A DNA stretch of 64,000 bases from Shimia sp039969785 (GCF_039969785.1 NZ_JBDVNC010000022.1:186001-250000), one strand, 5' to 3'. Shown: positions 32,872 to 43,054, numbered from the stretch's first letter. Notes: generated from the letters alone by a model not told the origin. Numbers and translations are program-made.

Positions 32872-34859
32872 CAGACTGGATTTCTGATCTTTGCCATCAT
32901 GTCGGTATTGGTGCCGAATATGGTGGATTTGACGGCCAGACAATTGCGGTATCCCAGGACACCCGGCTCGCCGTGTTGCGTGCGCTTGGATACAATGTGT
33001 CCACTGAAGGGGACGCTCAGAATCAACTCAACTTCCTTCGCAACAAGGATGCACAGCGCCCTGCCCCCCCTGAAGTCATTATCCCTGCAGGACAAAGCAC
33101 CATTGTCCCGGTTTCCAGACACGTTGATTGGGTTGTCGAGGCAGAGACTAGCCAAACAGTTTTGGCAAGCGGAACGTCGGACCAAAGCATTGCCTTGCCC
33201 AAATTGCCCTTGGGCATTCACCGCCTGGTTCTGAGGTCTGGAGCTGATGAGTGGGTTACTTGGATATTGGCACACCCGACCAAATCAACCACACTGGCCG
33301 ACCACAGCGGACATGACCGTGCCTGGGGTGTTACCGCGCCGCTTTATGGTCTGACCAACGGAAACAACGCCGAAATCGGAACCTATCCTTATCTGGGCGA
33401 ATATGCAGCCGCGATGGCCGGGCATGGCGCTGATTTCCTTGGCATTAACCCGATACATGCGATGGGCCAAACACGCCCTGAAAACGTGATCAGCCCGTAT
33501 TCTCCCAGCCATCGGGAATTTCTAAACACGTGGCATGTGGCAGCGCCGAACGCTTCGCGGCGGCTCAGGTCACCGGATCAATCCGCCCCTGGCTTGATCA
33601 ACTATCCGGCGGCTCTGACTGCCAACGACAAGGCACTTGCGACTGAATACGCCCAGTTTCTGGACTTGCCCGAAACGGCAACGGACAAACGCGACTTTGT
33701 CAGTTTTTGCCAGACCAAGGGGAAGGCCCTGGACGACTATGCCCTGTTCGAGGTCCTTGCGAGCCAGTTTGGACCGGACTGGCGCAACTGGCCTGCGGAA
33801 TACCGTAACCGCCATGACAAAACGCTTGCCCGGTTCCTGCCTGAACATACGAACGATCTATCCTTCCACAAATGGGCGCAATGGTTGGCGGCGCGCCAAC
33901 TCGCGGATGCCCAAATACAGGCCATCGATGGTGGAATGCGGATTGGCATTTACCTTGATCTAGCCGTTGGCCCCCGGTTGGGTGGCGCCGAAACGTGGGT
34001 TGAAGGCACATCTCTTGTGACCGGTGCCACGCTCGGTGCGCCCCCAGATCCATTGGGGCCTTCCGGCCAAAGCTGGGGTTTGGCGCCGCAATCGCCCAGA
34101 CTGTGTCGGGAACAAGGATATGCCGGGTTCTCACGTCTTTTGCAGGCGGTCATGCGGCATGCCGGAATGATCCGAATTGACCATATTCTGGGCTTGATGC
34201 GCAGTTTCTGGATTCCTGATGGCGGCACAGAAGGTGCCTATGTCTCTTATCCGGTGGACGCGCTGCTGGCTGTCGTCGCGATTGAAAGCGCGCGCAACCG
34301 TACAATTGTCATTGGCGAGGATTTGGGTCTTGTCCCTGAAGGTCTGCGTGAAAAGCTGGCGGTCTATGGGATTTACGGGCTCGATGTCCTGCAATACATG
34401 CGAAACGACGCTGGCGGTTTCACCGATACAGCAAAAGCCCGTACAAAGGCGATCTGTGCCTTTGCAACCCACGACACCCCTACGATCAATGGCTTTTTCG
34501 CGGCCGAGGATGCTCGTTTGCAGATGCAATTTGGCGCAATGACCCCGGACAGTTTTGAACAAATCCAAACAGACCGTCAAAAGGCTCACAATTCACTTGG
34601 CGACGTTTCGCCCATTTGCGCAATCCACAAAAGGTTGGCCAACGCCAACTCTGAACTGGTGGCTGTGCAGCTCGACGACGTCGCAGAAAGAAAAGAGCAG
34701 CAAAACCTGCCCGGAACAATCGACGAATATCCAAACTGGCAACAGGCCGTAACATTTTCCTCAAACGACATTCGCAATTCCCCCGCATTTGCCAAGCTCG
34801 GACTTGAAATGCGCGCCGAAGGTCGAACAAACACTGACAAAATCGGAGAAGGACCATGA
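32868..34859 (+). CDS. malQ: 4-alpha-glucanotransferase (amylomaltase)
   Basis: Transfers glucan segments between maltodextrins, recycling the short chains released by GlgX. The start is taken at 32868 (ATGA overlap with glgX), giving 663 aa; upstream in-frame ATGs would run into glgX. GH77 blocks are visible: GIYLDLAVG, MIRIDHILGLMRSFWIP with the nucleophile Asp, IGEDLGLVPEGLRE with the acid/base Glu, and ATHDTPTINGFF. It ends in an ATGA overlap with pgm. The N-terminal 130 residues are less conserved, as in other bacterial MalQ proteins. Confidence 0.92.
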   Translation: MTDWISDLCHHVGIGAEYGGFDGQTIAVSQDTRLAVLRALGYNVSTEGDAQNQLNFLRNKDAQRPAPPEVIIPAGQSTIVPVSRHVDWVVEAETSQTVLASGTSDQSIALPKLPLGIHRLVLRSGADEWVTWILAHPTKSTTLADHSGHDRAWGVTAPLYGLTNGNNAEIGTYPYLGEYAAAMAGHGADFLGINPIHAMGQTRPENVISPYSPSHREFLNTWHVAAPNASRRLRSPDQSAPGLINYPAALTANDKALATEYAQFLDLPETATDKRDFVSFCQTKGKALDDYALFEVLASQFGPDWRNWPAEYRNRHDKTLARFLPEHTNDLSFHKWAQWLAARQLADAQIQAIDGGMRIGIYLDLAVGPRLGGAETWVEGTSLVTGATLGAPPDPLGPSGQSWGLAPQSPRLCREQGYAGFSRLLQAVMRHAGMIRIDHILGLMRSFWIPDGGTEGAYVSYPVDALLAVVAIESARNRTIVIGEDLGLVPEGLREKLAVYGIYGLDVLQYMRNDAGGFTDTAKARTKAICAFATHDTPTINGFFAAEDARLQMQFGAMTPDSFEQIQTDRQKAHNSLGDVSPICAIHKRLANANSELVAVQLDDVAERKEQQNLPGTIDEYPNWQQAVTFSSNDIRNSPAFAKLGLEMRAEGRTNTDKIGEGP

Positions 34860-36493
34860 CCTTCCAAACCGTTCAAACAGCCCCCATTGAGGGCCAGAAA
34901 CCCGGCACATCAGGATTGCGCAAGAAAACTGCCGTTTTCCGCCAGCCCGGGTATCTTGAGAACTTTGTGCAATGTATTTTTGATGGCACCGGTGGCGCCG
35001 CAGGGAAAACCTATGTGGTTGGCGGCGACGGGCGTTTCTTTAACCCCGAAGCGATCGCGGTCATCATTCGTATGGCAGTGGCCAACGGAGCGGCACGATT
35101 GATCGTAGGCCAAAATGGCATCCTGTCTACTCCAGCGGTTTCTAACCTGATCCGCAAGAACAATACCGATGGCGGCATCATCCTGTCAGCCAGCCACAAT
35201 CCGGGCGGCGAAAACGGCGACTTTGGGGTTAAATTCAACGCCGAAAATGGCGGCCCTGCCCCAGAGAAAATCACTGACGAGATTTTTGCCCGTACATTGA
35301 ATATTTCGGAATACAAAATTGCGGACGCGGCCGATTGCGATATTGGCACCATTGGCAGCACGCAGATCGGTAAGACCCGGATCGACGTAATCGATCCCGT
35401 GGACGACTACGAAGAAGTGATGCAGGAGTTGTTTGACTTTGACGCGATCCGCCAGATGTTCACAGGCGGATTCCGCGTTTGTTTTGACGCCATGCACGCG
35501 GTAACCGGACCCTATGCGAAGCGCATTCTGGAGGGCACGTTAGGGGCAACTCCCGGATCCGTCATCAACGCAGTTCCAAGCCCTGATTTTGGCGGCGGGC
35601 ACCCCGATCCCAACCCGGTTTGGGCCAGCGAACTGGTCGCTATCATGGAAGGCGACAACGCTCCCGACTTTGGCGCAGCATCAGATGGCGACGGCGATCG
35701 AAATATGTGCATCGGCAAAGGAAAGGATGGCTTCGTTTCACCCTCTGATAGCCTCGCAATGCTGACGGCTTATGCGCATCTATGCCCGGCTTATTCAGGT
35801 GGATTACTTGGCGTAGCGCGCTCGATGCCAACCAGCCAGGCGGTCGACATCGTGGCGGAACGGCTTAGCATTCCGTGTTTTGAGACCCCCACGGGCTGGA
35901 AATTCTTTGGCAACCTTCTGGACGCGCAAAAAGCCACACTTTGTGGCGAAGAAAGCGCTGGCACCGGGTCGAGCCATATTCGCGAAAAAGACGGGCTTTG
36001 GGCCGTGCTGGCATGGTTGAACATTCTGGCGCGTGACGGGCGCGACATCATTCAGTTGCGGCAAGATCACTGGCGCAGCTTTGGGCGCAACTATTATTCC
36101 CGCCACGATTATGAAGAGATCCCGTCAGATGACGCCGAAGCGCTGATGAAAGCGCTGCGCGCTCAACTGCCTTCTCTTCCGAGAACCACCGCAGGCAGCA
36201 TGACCATCACCGATGCAGACGATTTTGCGTATCACGATCCGGTCGACGGCAGCCTGACAGAACACCAAGGCGTACGCATTAGCTTTGACGGCGGTTCTCG
36301 CGTGGTGATGCGCTTGTCCGGTACCGGAACACAGGGTGCCACGCTGCGCGTCTATCTTGAGCGCTTTGTCGACTCATCCGGTGACCACAGCGAGGACGTA
36401 CAAAACGCATTGGCACCAGTCATCGAGGCTGCTGAAATCATTTCAGAAATCACCAAACACACCGGCCGGAGCAAAGCGGACATCATCACTTGA
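34856..36493 (+). CDS. pgm: Alpha-D-glucose phosphate-specific phosphoglucomutase
   Basis: Interconverts glucose-1-phosphate and glucose-6-phosphate, joining glycogen to central metabolism. The phosphoserine loop is ILSASHNPGGENGDFG near residues 110-125, the metal loop SDGDGDRNM near 278-286, the sugar loop near GEESAGTGSSH, and the phosphate-binding loop RLSGTGTQGATLR near 485-497. It has 545 aa, the size of the PGM1/eukaryotic-type branch. Its start overlaps the malQ stop. Having pgm inside a glg operon places G1P supply and removal under the same control. Confidence 0.94.
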   Translation: MTFQTVQTAPIEGQKPGTSGLRKKTAVFRQPGYLENFVQCIFDGTGGAAGKTYVVGGDGRFFNPEAIAVIIRMAVANGAARLIVGQNGILSTPAVSNLIRKNNTDGGIILSASHNPGGENGDFGVKFNAENGGPAPEKITDEIFARTLNISEYKIADAADCDIGTIGSTQIGKTRIDVIDPVDDYEEVMQELFDFDAIRQMFTGGFRVCFDAMHAVTGPYAKRILEGTLGATPGSVINAVPSPDFGGGHPDPNPVWASELVAIMEGDNAPDFGAASDGDGDRNMCIGKGKDGFVSPSDSLAMLTAYAHLCPAYSGGLLGVARSMPTSQAVDIVAERLSIPCFETPTGWKFFGNLLDAQKATLCGEESAGTGSSHIREKDGLWAVLAWLNILARDGRDIIQLRQDHWRSFGRNYYSRHDYEEIPSDDAEALMKALRAQLPSLPRTTAGSMTITDADDFAYHDPVDGSLTEHQGVRISFDGGSRVVMRLSGTGTQGATLRVYLERFVDSSGDHSEDVQNALAPVIEAAEIISEITKHTGRSKADIIT

Positions 36494-36525
36494 TGATCCG
36501 GTCCCGCTAACCCCACGGAAAGAAT

Positions 36526-38946
36526 ATGACGGACAAGACCATGAAAGATTTTAATGACACTGGCTCGCTTGCGGGTTCGATCGAATTTCACCTGGCCCAC
36601 ACAGTTGGCAAAACGCCTGACGCGGCCTCTAATTCTGACTGGCGTCTCGCGCTGTCACGCGCTGTACGCGACAAGCTTATCGATCCCTGGTTCGAAGCCA
36701 CACGTCGGACCTATAAGCAGGATCGCAAGCGGGTTTACTACCTGTCGATGGAGTTTCTGCTGGGCCGCATTCTTGAGGACGCGGTCAATAACCTCGGGCT
36801 CGAAGAAAAAGCCACGGCGGCGCTTGCCGCTCATGGCGTAAACTTCAACGATGTTATGCAAGACGAACCAGACGCAGCGCTTGGCAATGGCGGTCTTGGC
36901 CGTCTGGCAGCGTGTTTCCTTGATTCCCTGTCCTGCCTTGGCATTCCCGCCTATGGATACGGCATCAGATACGCGCATGGATTGTTCAAACAATCGTTTG
37001 ACGACGGGCGCCAGATCGAGGTGGCCGAGGATTGGTTACGTCATCAGCACAACTGGGAATTTGAACGCGCAGAATGCGTTTACGACATCGGTTTTGGCGG
37101 GCACGTAACGGAAAAAGGATCGCGGGCGGTTTGGACGTCTTCTGATCAGGTGATGGCACAAGCCTATGACACGCCAATTCCGGGGTGGCAGGCCAGCTGG
37201 ACCAATACATTGCGGTTGTGGTCAGCTAAGCCAAAGAAAATCTTTGACCTCGAACCCTTCAATCGTGGCGAATATATGGAAGCCGCTGCTCCGGAAGTTC
37301 TGGCAGAAACCATCAGCCGGGTTCTCTATCCGGATGACAGCACCGAAATCGGCAAGGCTCTGCGGCTGAAGCAGGAATACTTCTTTACCGCTGCGTCTTT
37401 GCAGGATTTGCTGCGACGCTTCCTGAACCATAACGGTGATTTGCGGGCCTTGCCGTCCAAAGTCGCCATCCAAATGAACGACACGCATCCTGCCATCGCC
37501 GGGCCCGAGTTGATCAGGCTGTTGATTGACGGTCATGGTTTTGAGTTTGATGACGCGTTTGATATAGCTCAGGGCACGCTGAACTACACCAACCACACAT
37601 TGCTGCCAGAAGCGCTGGAAACCTGGGACACCCAGCTGATGTCCGAGACGCTGCCGCGCCACATGCAGTTGATTGAGCGTGTTGATGATCGTCTGGCACG
37701 GGATGCCAGGGCGTCAAACGTCGGCTCCGCGCCTCGGATTGTCGAGAATGAAAAAGTTAACATGGGCACGCTGGCCTTTACCTGTGCCAACAAGGTCAAC
37801 GGCGTTTCAGCTTTGCACACGGACTTGATGAAACAGACTGTGTTCAGCGACCTTCACCAAGTCTATCCCAACCGTATCCTGAACCAGACCAACGGTGTCA
37901 CGCCACGTCGCTGGTTGCACAGTTGTAATGAAGGCTTGCGTAACCTTCTGAATGAAAAAATCGGAACCGAGTGGGTTTGCGATCTTGAGCAACTGGAGAA
38001 AATTGCACCTCTCGCGGATGATGCGGAATTCCGGGATCGTTTCATGGCGATCAAGCGGGACAACAAGCAAAAGCTGGCGACCTGGATCAAAGAAACCATG
38101 GATATCGACGTATCGGTCGACGCCATGTTCGATGTTCAGATCAAGCGTATTCACGAATATAAACGTCAGCTGATGAACGCTTTGGAAACGGCAGCGCTTG
38201 CCAATGCCATCCGTCGCAATCCCGATGCCGACTGGACACCGCGCGTCAAAATCTTTGGGGGCAAAGCCGCCCCTGCGTATCTGGACGCCAAAAACATTAT
38301 TCGGTTGATCAATGACATCGCCGTTTCGGTGAACAACGACCCGGTGATCGGGGATCGTTTGAAAGTGGTTTATCCGCCAAACTATAACGTCTCGATGGCT
38401 GAAATCCTGATCCCATCGGCCGACTTGTCCGAGCAGATTTCAACTGCGGGTAAAGAGGCCTCGGGAACAGGCAATATGAAGTTTGCTCTCAACGGGGCTG
38501 TCACTGTCGGGACGCTTGATGGCGCCAACGTTGAAATCGCCGAACATGTCGGCCCGGATAACATCTATATTTTCGGTATGACGGCGGACCAAGTGCAAGA
38601 CGCGCGAGACGGCTATGTAACGCAAAACTACATAGATCAAAGCCCGATCCTGACTGAGGTCATTAACCAGATCCGCGACGGTTTCTATTCCCCGGAAGAG
38701 ACAACGCGCCACTGGCCAGTGCTCGAAAAACTGTTGCGTGACGACTACTTCATGGTCGCCGCAGATTTCGATGCCTACTGGAAGGCACAGCGCAAAGTCG
38801 ACAAGGGCTTTGCCGACAAAGACGCCTGGGCCCGCATGGCCGTTCTCAACACTGCACTGTCAGGTTGGTTTTCGTCGGATCGCACCATTCAAAGCTACGC
38901 CGACGAAATCTGGGGCGTGGACTCATTATCCGGAGCCAGAAAATGA
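36526..38946 (+). CDS. glgP: Glycogen phosphorylase
   Basis: Releases glucose-1-phosphate from the non-reducing ends of glycogen, using PLP. The GT35 motif EASGTGNMKFALNGA with the PLP-binding Lys is present in the last third, and YYLSMEFLLGR and DEPDAALGNGGLGRLAACF mark the N-terminal domain. It has 806 aa, normal length. The gene starts 32 bp after pgm, and its stop forms an ATGA overlap with glgB (38943-38946). The start MTDKTMKDFND was chosen; the internal ATG five codons later is an alternative. Confidence 0.95.
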   Translation: MTDKTMKDFNDTGSLAGSIEFHLAHTVGKTPDAASNSDWRLALSRAVRDKLIDPWFEATRRTYKQDRKRVYYLSMEFLLGRILEDAVNNLGLEEKATAALAAHGVNFNDVMQDEPDAALGNGGLGRLAACFLDSLSCLGIPAYGYGIRYAHGLFKQSFDDGRQIEVAEDWLRHQHNWEFERAECVYDIGFGGHVTEKGSRAVWTSSDQVMAQAYDTPIPGWQASWTNTLRLWSAKPKKIFDLEPFNRGEYMEAAAPEVLAETISRVLYPDDSTEIGKALRLKQEYFFTAASLQDLLRRFLNHNGDLRALPSKVAIQMNDTHPAIAGPELIRLLIDGHGFEFDDAFDIAQGTLNYTNHTLLPEALETWDTQLMSETLPRHMQLIERVDDRLARDARASNVGSAPRIVENEKVNMGTLAFTCANKVNGVSALHTDLMKQTVFSDLHQVYPNRILNQTNGVTPRRWLHSCNEGLRNLLNEKIGTEWVCDLEQLEKIAPLADDAEFRDRFMAIKRDNKQKLATWIKETMDIDVSVDAMFDVQIKRIHEYKRQLMNALETAALANAIRRNPDADWTPRVKIFGGKAAPAYLDAKNIIRLINDIAVSVNNDPVIGDRLKVVYPPNYNVSMAEILIPSADLSEQISTAGKEASGTGNMKFALNGAVTVGTLDGANVEIAEHVGPDNIYIFGMTADQVQDARDGYVTQNYIDQSPILTEVINQIRDGFYSPEETTRHWPVLEKLLRDDYFMVAADFDAYWKAQRKVDKGFADKDAWARMAVLNTALSGWFSSDRTIQSYADEIWGVDSLSGARK

Positions 38947-41168
38947 CAAAAATTGCTTATGTTCCTGCATTTGGTTCAGCAACTGGCGAAGCATTGCTGA
39001 ACGGCATGATGACGGATCCGTTTTCCGTTCTTGGACCGCACTTAAACGGGCGTCGCTGGAGCGTGACAGCCCTGATGCCGGGCGCAGAAAGCGTTGAGGT
39101 CATCAATGGAAAGACCAACAAGGTCGAGGCTGTTCTGAACCGTCTGGATGGTCGCGGCTTGTTTTCCGGCTATGTCCGTAAACCCGTTGCAACCGGCCCC
39201 TACCGGTTGCGCGCGCGCAATGCCGACGCCGAATGGGAACAGGACGACGCGTATCGGTTTGCGCAGGTTCTTGGCGATATGGACGAATACCTGATTGCCG
39301 AAGGAACACATCTGGGATTGTGGGAACGCCTCGGCGCACATCCGATGACCCATCAAGGTACAAAAGGTGTGCAGTTTGCAGTCTGGGCACCAGCCGCATC
39401 CCGGGTTTCCGTTGTTGGGGAATTCAACCAATGGGATGGTCGGTGTCATGTCATGCGTGCCCGTGGTTCCACCGGCATCTGGGAAATTTTCATCCCTGAT
39501 CTGACCGTTGGTTGCATGTACAAATATGAAATCCGCGACCAGTCGCACACGACACTGCCTCTGAAGGCTGACCCAATGGGATTTGGCGCCGAGCATCCTC
39601 CGTCGACAGCGTCGGTTGTACGTGATCTGCGCGATTTTGAGTGGAGCGATGATGATTGGATGGCGAATCGCGCCAGCCGAAATCGCCACGACCAACCGGT
39701 TTCGACTTACGAAGTGCATCTGGGATCGTGGCGTCGCAAGGTTGAAGACGGCAACCGCGCGCTCAGCTATCTGGAATTTGCGACCGAGTTGGTCGACTAT
39801 GTGCGCGACATGGGCTTTACTCATATCGAGCTGATGCCGATCTCAGAATTCCCGTTTGACGGCTCATGGGGCTATCAGCCCATCGGCCTGTTCGCACCGA
39901 CAATTCGCTATGGGACACCGGATGAATTCCGACAGTTCGTAAATGCCTGCCACCTTGCCGGGCTTGGTGTGCTGCTGGATTGGGTACCGGGGCATTTCCC
40001 GACCGATGAACACGGGTTGGGGAAATTCGACGGCACCGCACTTTATGAGCACGCCGATCCCAGAGAAGGATTCCATCAGGATTGGAACACCCTGATCTAC
40101 AATTACGGCCGCCGCGAAGTGCAGAACTTCCTGTGTGCCAACGCGCTGTATTGGATCCGCGAATTCCACATCGACGGGCTGCGCGTTGATGCAGTCGCGT
40201 CGATGCTGTATCGGGATTATTCGCGCAAAGACGGCGAATGGGTTCCAAACAAACATGGCGGCCGCGAAAACCTGGAAGCCATCGAGTTTCTGAAGCGCAC
40301 CAACGAACTGGTCTATAATGCCGATGCTGGCGTGATGATGGTTGCCGAGGAAAGCACGTCCTTCCCCGGTGTCAGCAAACCGACCGATCAGGGAGGGCTG
40401 GGCTTTGGCTTCAAATGGAATATGGGCTGGATGAATGACACGCTGGATTACATCCAGCGCGACCCAATTCATCGTTCCCATCACCATCACCAAATGACCT
40501 TTGGCCTGACCTATGCCTTTTCGGAAAACTTCGTGCTGCCAATCAGCCACGATGAGGTGGTGCATGGCAAAGGCTCGATGTTGGAGAAAATGCCGGGTGA
40601 CGGCTTTGACCAGTTTGCCTGCCTTCGGGCCTATTACGGGTTCATGTGGGGACATCCCGGCAAAAAGCTGCTGTTCATGGGACAGGAGTTCGCCCAGGGA
40701 TCTGAATGGAACCACAATCAGTCATTGGACTGGCACTTGCTGGACCACCCCAGCCACAGCGGCATGCAAAACTGGGTACGTGCACTGAACCAGACCTACG
40801 CACAAAATCCGACACTTTATTCGACGGATTGTGACGCCTCAGGGTTCTATTGGCTTGAGGTCGATCAGGCTGATCTGTCAGTCTATGCGTGGGTCCGTCA
40901 GGGTAAAAACGGCAAAGACCCGATTATCGTTGTGAGCAACTTCACACCCGCGCCACGCACCGGTTACCGCCTGGGCGTGCCCAACGATGGCACTTGGGAA
41001 GTGATCCTTAACAGCGACGCCGCCGAATATGGCGGATCGGGGCACAACCTTGCGCAATCTTGCGAAAGCGAAGGTATCGCATGGAGCAATCAGTCCCAGT
41101 CGATTTGCTTTGACCTGCCGGGCAACTCTACCCTGTTTCTGCGGCAACGAAAATCGAATGACGCATAG
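38943..41168 (+). CDS. glgB: 1,4-alpha-glucan branching enzyme
   Basis: Introduces alpha-1,6 branches in glycogen. The start at 38943 overlaps the glgP stop and gives 741 aa, the usual size; a longer in-frame reading would overlap glgP. An extra N-terminal domain (about 1-110) is followed by CBM48 (FAVWAPAASRVSVVGEFNQW). The GH13 barrel has DWVPGHFPTDEHGL, GLRVDAVASMLYRDYSRK (nucleophile), MVAEESTSFPGVSKP (acid/base) and ISHDEVVHGKGSM. It is the last gene of the operon, and a terminator follows. Confidence 0.95.
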   Translation: MTKIAYVPAFGSATGEALLNGMMTDPFSVLGPHLNGRRWSVTALMPGAESVEVINGKTNKVEAVLNRLDGRGLFSGYVRKPVATGPYRLRARNADAEWEQDDAYRFAQVLGDMDEYLIAEGTHLGLWERLGAHPMTHQGTKGVQFAVWAPAASRVSVVGEFNQWDGRCHVMRARGSTGIWEIFIPDLTVGCMYKYEIRDQSHTTLPLKADPMGFGAEHPPSTASVVRDLRDFEWSDDDWMANRASRNRHDQPVSTYEVHLGSWRRKVEDGNRALSYLEFATELVDYVRDMGFTHIELMPISEFPFDGSWGYQPIGLFAPTIRYGTPDEFRQFVNACHLAGLGVLLDWVPGHFPTDEHGLGKFDGTALYEHADPREGFHQDWNTLIYNYGRREVQNFLCANALYWIREFHIDGLRVDAVASMLYRDYSRKDGEWVPNKHGGRENLEAIEFLKRTNELVYNADAGVMMVAEESTSFPGVSKPTDQGGLGFGFKWNMGWMNDTLDYIQRDPIHRSHHHHQMTFGLTYAFSENFVLPISHDEVVHGKGSMLEKMPGDGFDQFACLRAYYGFMWGHPGKKLLFMGQEFAQGSEWNHNQSLDWHLLDHPSHSGMQNWVRALNQTYAQNPTLYSTDCDASGFYWLEVDQADLSVYAWVRQGKNGKDPIIVVSNFTPAPRTGYRLGVPNDGTWEVILNSDAAEYGGSGHNLAQSCESEGIAWSNQSQSICFDLPGNSTLFLRQRKSNDA

Positions 41169-41219
41169 TTACAGTCTGGCTCAGGACTGCGCTATAGAAA
41201 CGACTTCGTGAACGATTCA

Positions 41220-41245
41220 AGACCGGCCTCATTGGCCGGTTTTTC
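41220..41245 (+). terminator. Intrinsic terminator of the glycogen operon
   Basis: ACCGGCC (41222-41228) pairs with GGCCGGT (41234-41240) around the loop TCATT, and a T-run follows directly. It lies about 50 bp after the glgB stop. Confidence 0.88.
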
Positions 41246-41315
41246 CCACTAAAGGATGAGTGCCGCAGGCATAGTATTAATACCCAATTGAATTATTGCG
41301 ACTTCCGCACGCTGA

Positions 41316-42311
41316 TCAAAGAAATCCGGAGGCGCATTTCATAACTCCGCAACGGATATCACGTCGGTTGGTAATCGGTGCGTTCACATAGCGCTGTGTG
41401 GTCGGGTGTGCTGAATCCAGAACTCCAAGTTTAGTCAAAATGGACGCAATCGCCGCTTCGGCGGCAATGGTCGTGCCATCTGTGACTTTCAAAGCCACAC
41501 CAAGTTTCTGCTCGGGCAGCATAGCCACAAAATACGCCTCAGCGCCCGTCTTTACAGCCACGGTGTGCCCCATAGCACGCATCAGGTTCGTGCACGCACG
41601 CCCCTCGCCAGCGACAAATTCGGGATGCGCCGCCATCGCGTTACGTAATCGTGCAGCAGCGGTCTGACGGATTCCCTGCCCTTCACGGGCAGCTGCGAAA
41701 AATGCCATAGCGCGGGCCATGCCGTGCAAAGTGGCAGCCAAATTCGGGGCCGAACAACCATCAATCGCAAAACCAGGACTGGTCGCTCCTGTGACATCTT
41801 CGAAAGCCTCTCGCACAGCAATCTGTACCGGGTGGTCCGGGTCGATGTATTCGGGATCCCCCCCAAGTTGTTGCGACACGGTCAGAAAACCGCAGTGCTT
41901 TCCCGAACAGTTATTGTGCACCTGACAAGGCGAGCGCCCTTCCCGGATCAAAGCGTCACGGGCTGGAATGTCGGCGGGCTCCTGAGAACCACAACGCAGA
42001 TCTGACTCGCTCAGCCCTAATGCGTCGAGCCATTTGTTCGCCATGTCGGAATGGATGACTGCTCCGTTATGAGACGCACATGCAAACGCCAGATTTTGAT
42101 CTGTAAGACCAAGCTTATCAGCTGCGCCGCTTTCAATCAAAGGCAACGCCTGAATCATTTTTGACGAGCTGCGTGGTAATACAACAGCGTCAGGATCACC
42201 CCACGCATGCAGGATGTCGCCAGAGGCATCACAGACCACCGCGTGGCCAAAATGTGTGTTCTCCAGAAAATCTCCGCGCCAGATTTCTGTCATAAGGACC
42301 GGTTGTGCCAT
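41316..42311 (-). CDS. L-asparaginase of the rhizobial (ReAV) family
   Basis: Hydrolyses asparagine to aspartate and ammonia; this family (PF06089) is unrelated to the E. coli enzymes. Residues known as catalytic or zinc-binding in Rhizobium etli ReAV occur at almost the same positions. Ser48 and Lys51 lie in PRSSSKM, Ser80 in CASHNG, and Cys135 and Lys138 in NNCSGKH. A second Cys lies at 186 (DGCSAPN) and a Lys at 254 (AVKTGAEAYF). It has 331 aa with no signal peptide. It is divergent from the IalB-like gene and convergent with the glycogen operon. Confidence 0.9.
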   Translation of the reverse strand: MAQPVLMTEIWRGDFLENTHFGHAVVCDASGDILHAWGDPDAVVLPRSSSKMIQALPLIESGAADKLGLTDQNLAFACASHNGAVIHSDMANKWLDALGLSESDLRCGSQEPADIPARDALIREGRSPCQVHNNCSGKHCGFLTVSQQLGGDPEYIDPDHPVQIAVREAFEDVTGATSPGFAIDGCSAPNLAATLHGMARAMAFFAAAREGQGIRQTAAARLRNAMAAHPEFVAGEGRACTNLMRAMGHTVAVKTGAEAYFVAMLPEQKLGVALKVTDGTTIAAEAAIASILTKLGVLDSAHPTTQRYVNAPITNRRDIRCGVMKCASGFL

Positions 42312-42478
42312 GATTTCTCACTTTTTTGCAGGCAATTTTGTGCCAACAGGTCTTTCACACTGTCGACATATTAGGCTAGACTGTGAAGATCGGGATAGAA
42401 ATGTCCAGCCCAGTAAAAAAGGCGCAAAGCCGTGGGGTAGGACGATTGAGGCACAAGACAGCTTGGAGGCTGTGTATT

Positions 42479-43012
42479 ATGGGATCACGTTTCGTGAGCG
42501 CGGTTGGTTCGGCATGTTTGTCGCTTGTGGCATTTGCTGTGCACGCACAGGACGTCAGCGAAAATCAAGTCGCTGCAATGACTGACTGGAGTGTTTTTGA
42601 ACACAAAGAGGGCGACAAGCGCGAATGCTGGGCCGTCAGCACCGCCAAGGAAAGCGTCAATACCAAAGGGGGCCGCGTTGTTGCCGTTCGCCGCAGTGAT
42701 ATTCTTTTGATGGTCAGCTTCCTTCCACATATGAAAGTGGCTGGTCAACTGGGCTTTACCGGTGGGTATCCCTTTGCCAGCGGGTCCAACGTAAATGTCG
42801 ACATTGATGGAAATACATTTGCCATGATCACCGAAGGTGAGTGGGCATGGCCCGCGTCATCCGGCGACGATGCCAAAATCATCGCAGCTATGAAACGCGG
42901 CACCAAGGCCAAGCTGTCAGCCCGATCATCGCGCAACACCCAGACCGAAGACTCGTTTTCGCTATTGGGATTTACCGCCGCAGTTGAAGACGCAGAAAAG
43001 CGTTGTAAGTAG
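42479..43012 (+). CDS. Invasion-associated locus B (IalB)-like exported protein
   Basis: A periplasmic protein of unknown role, common in Alphaproteobacteria and named after a Bartonella locus. The ATG at 42479 was chosen because GGAGG lies nine bases before it and it gives a normal Sec signal peptide (MGSRFVSAVGSACLSLVAFA, cleaved after VHAQ); upstream ATGs give a long odd leader. The mature domain carries ECWAVS and a terminal Cys, suggesting a disulfide, plus the family pattern of a beta-rich fold. It has 177 aa in total. It precedes the LTD-Hint gene by 117 bp. Confidence 0.78.
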   Translation: MGSRFVSAVGSACLSLVAFAVHAQDVSENQVAAMTDWSVFEHKEGDKRECWAVSTAKESVNTKGGRVVAVRRSDILLMVSFLPHMKVAGQLGFTGGYPFASGSNVNVDIDGNTFAMITEGEWAWPASSGDDAKIIAAMKRGTKAKLSARSSRNTQTEDSFSLLGFTAAVEDAEKRCK

Positions 43013-43018
43013 CAATCT

Positions 43019-43054
43019 TCGCCATTTCGGCGAGAAAGACCCCTGCCAGGGTCT
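43019..43054 (+). other. Two consecutive small hairpins after the IalB-like gene
   Basis: TCGCC-ATTTC-GGCGA at 43019-43033 and AGACCC-CTGCCA-GGGTCT at 43037-43054. No T-run follows, so this is a weak terminator or an mRNA 3' structure rather than a clear intrinsic terminator. Confidence 0.5.
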
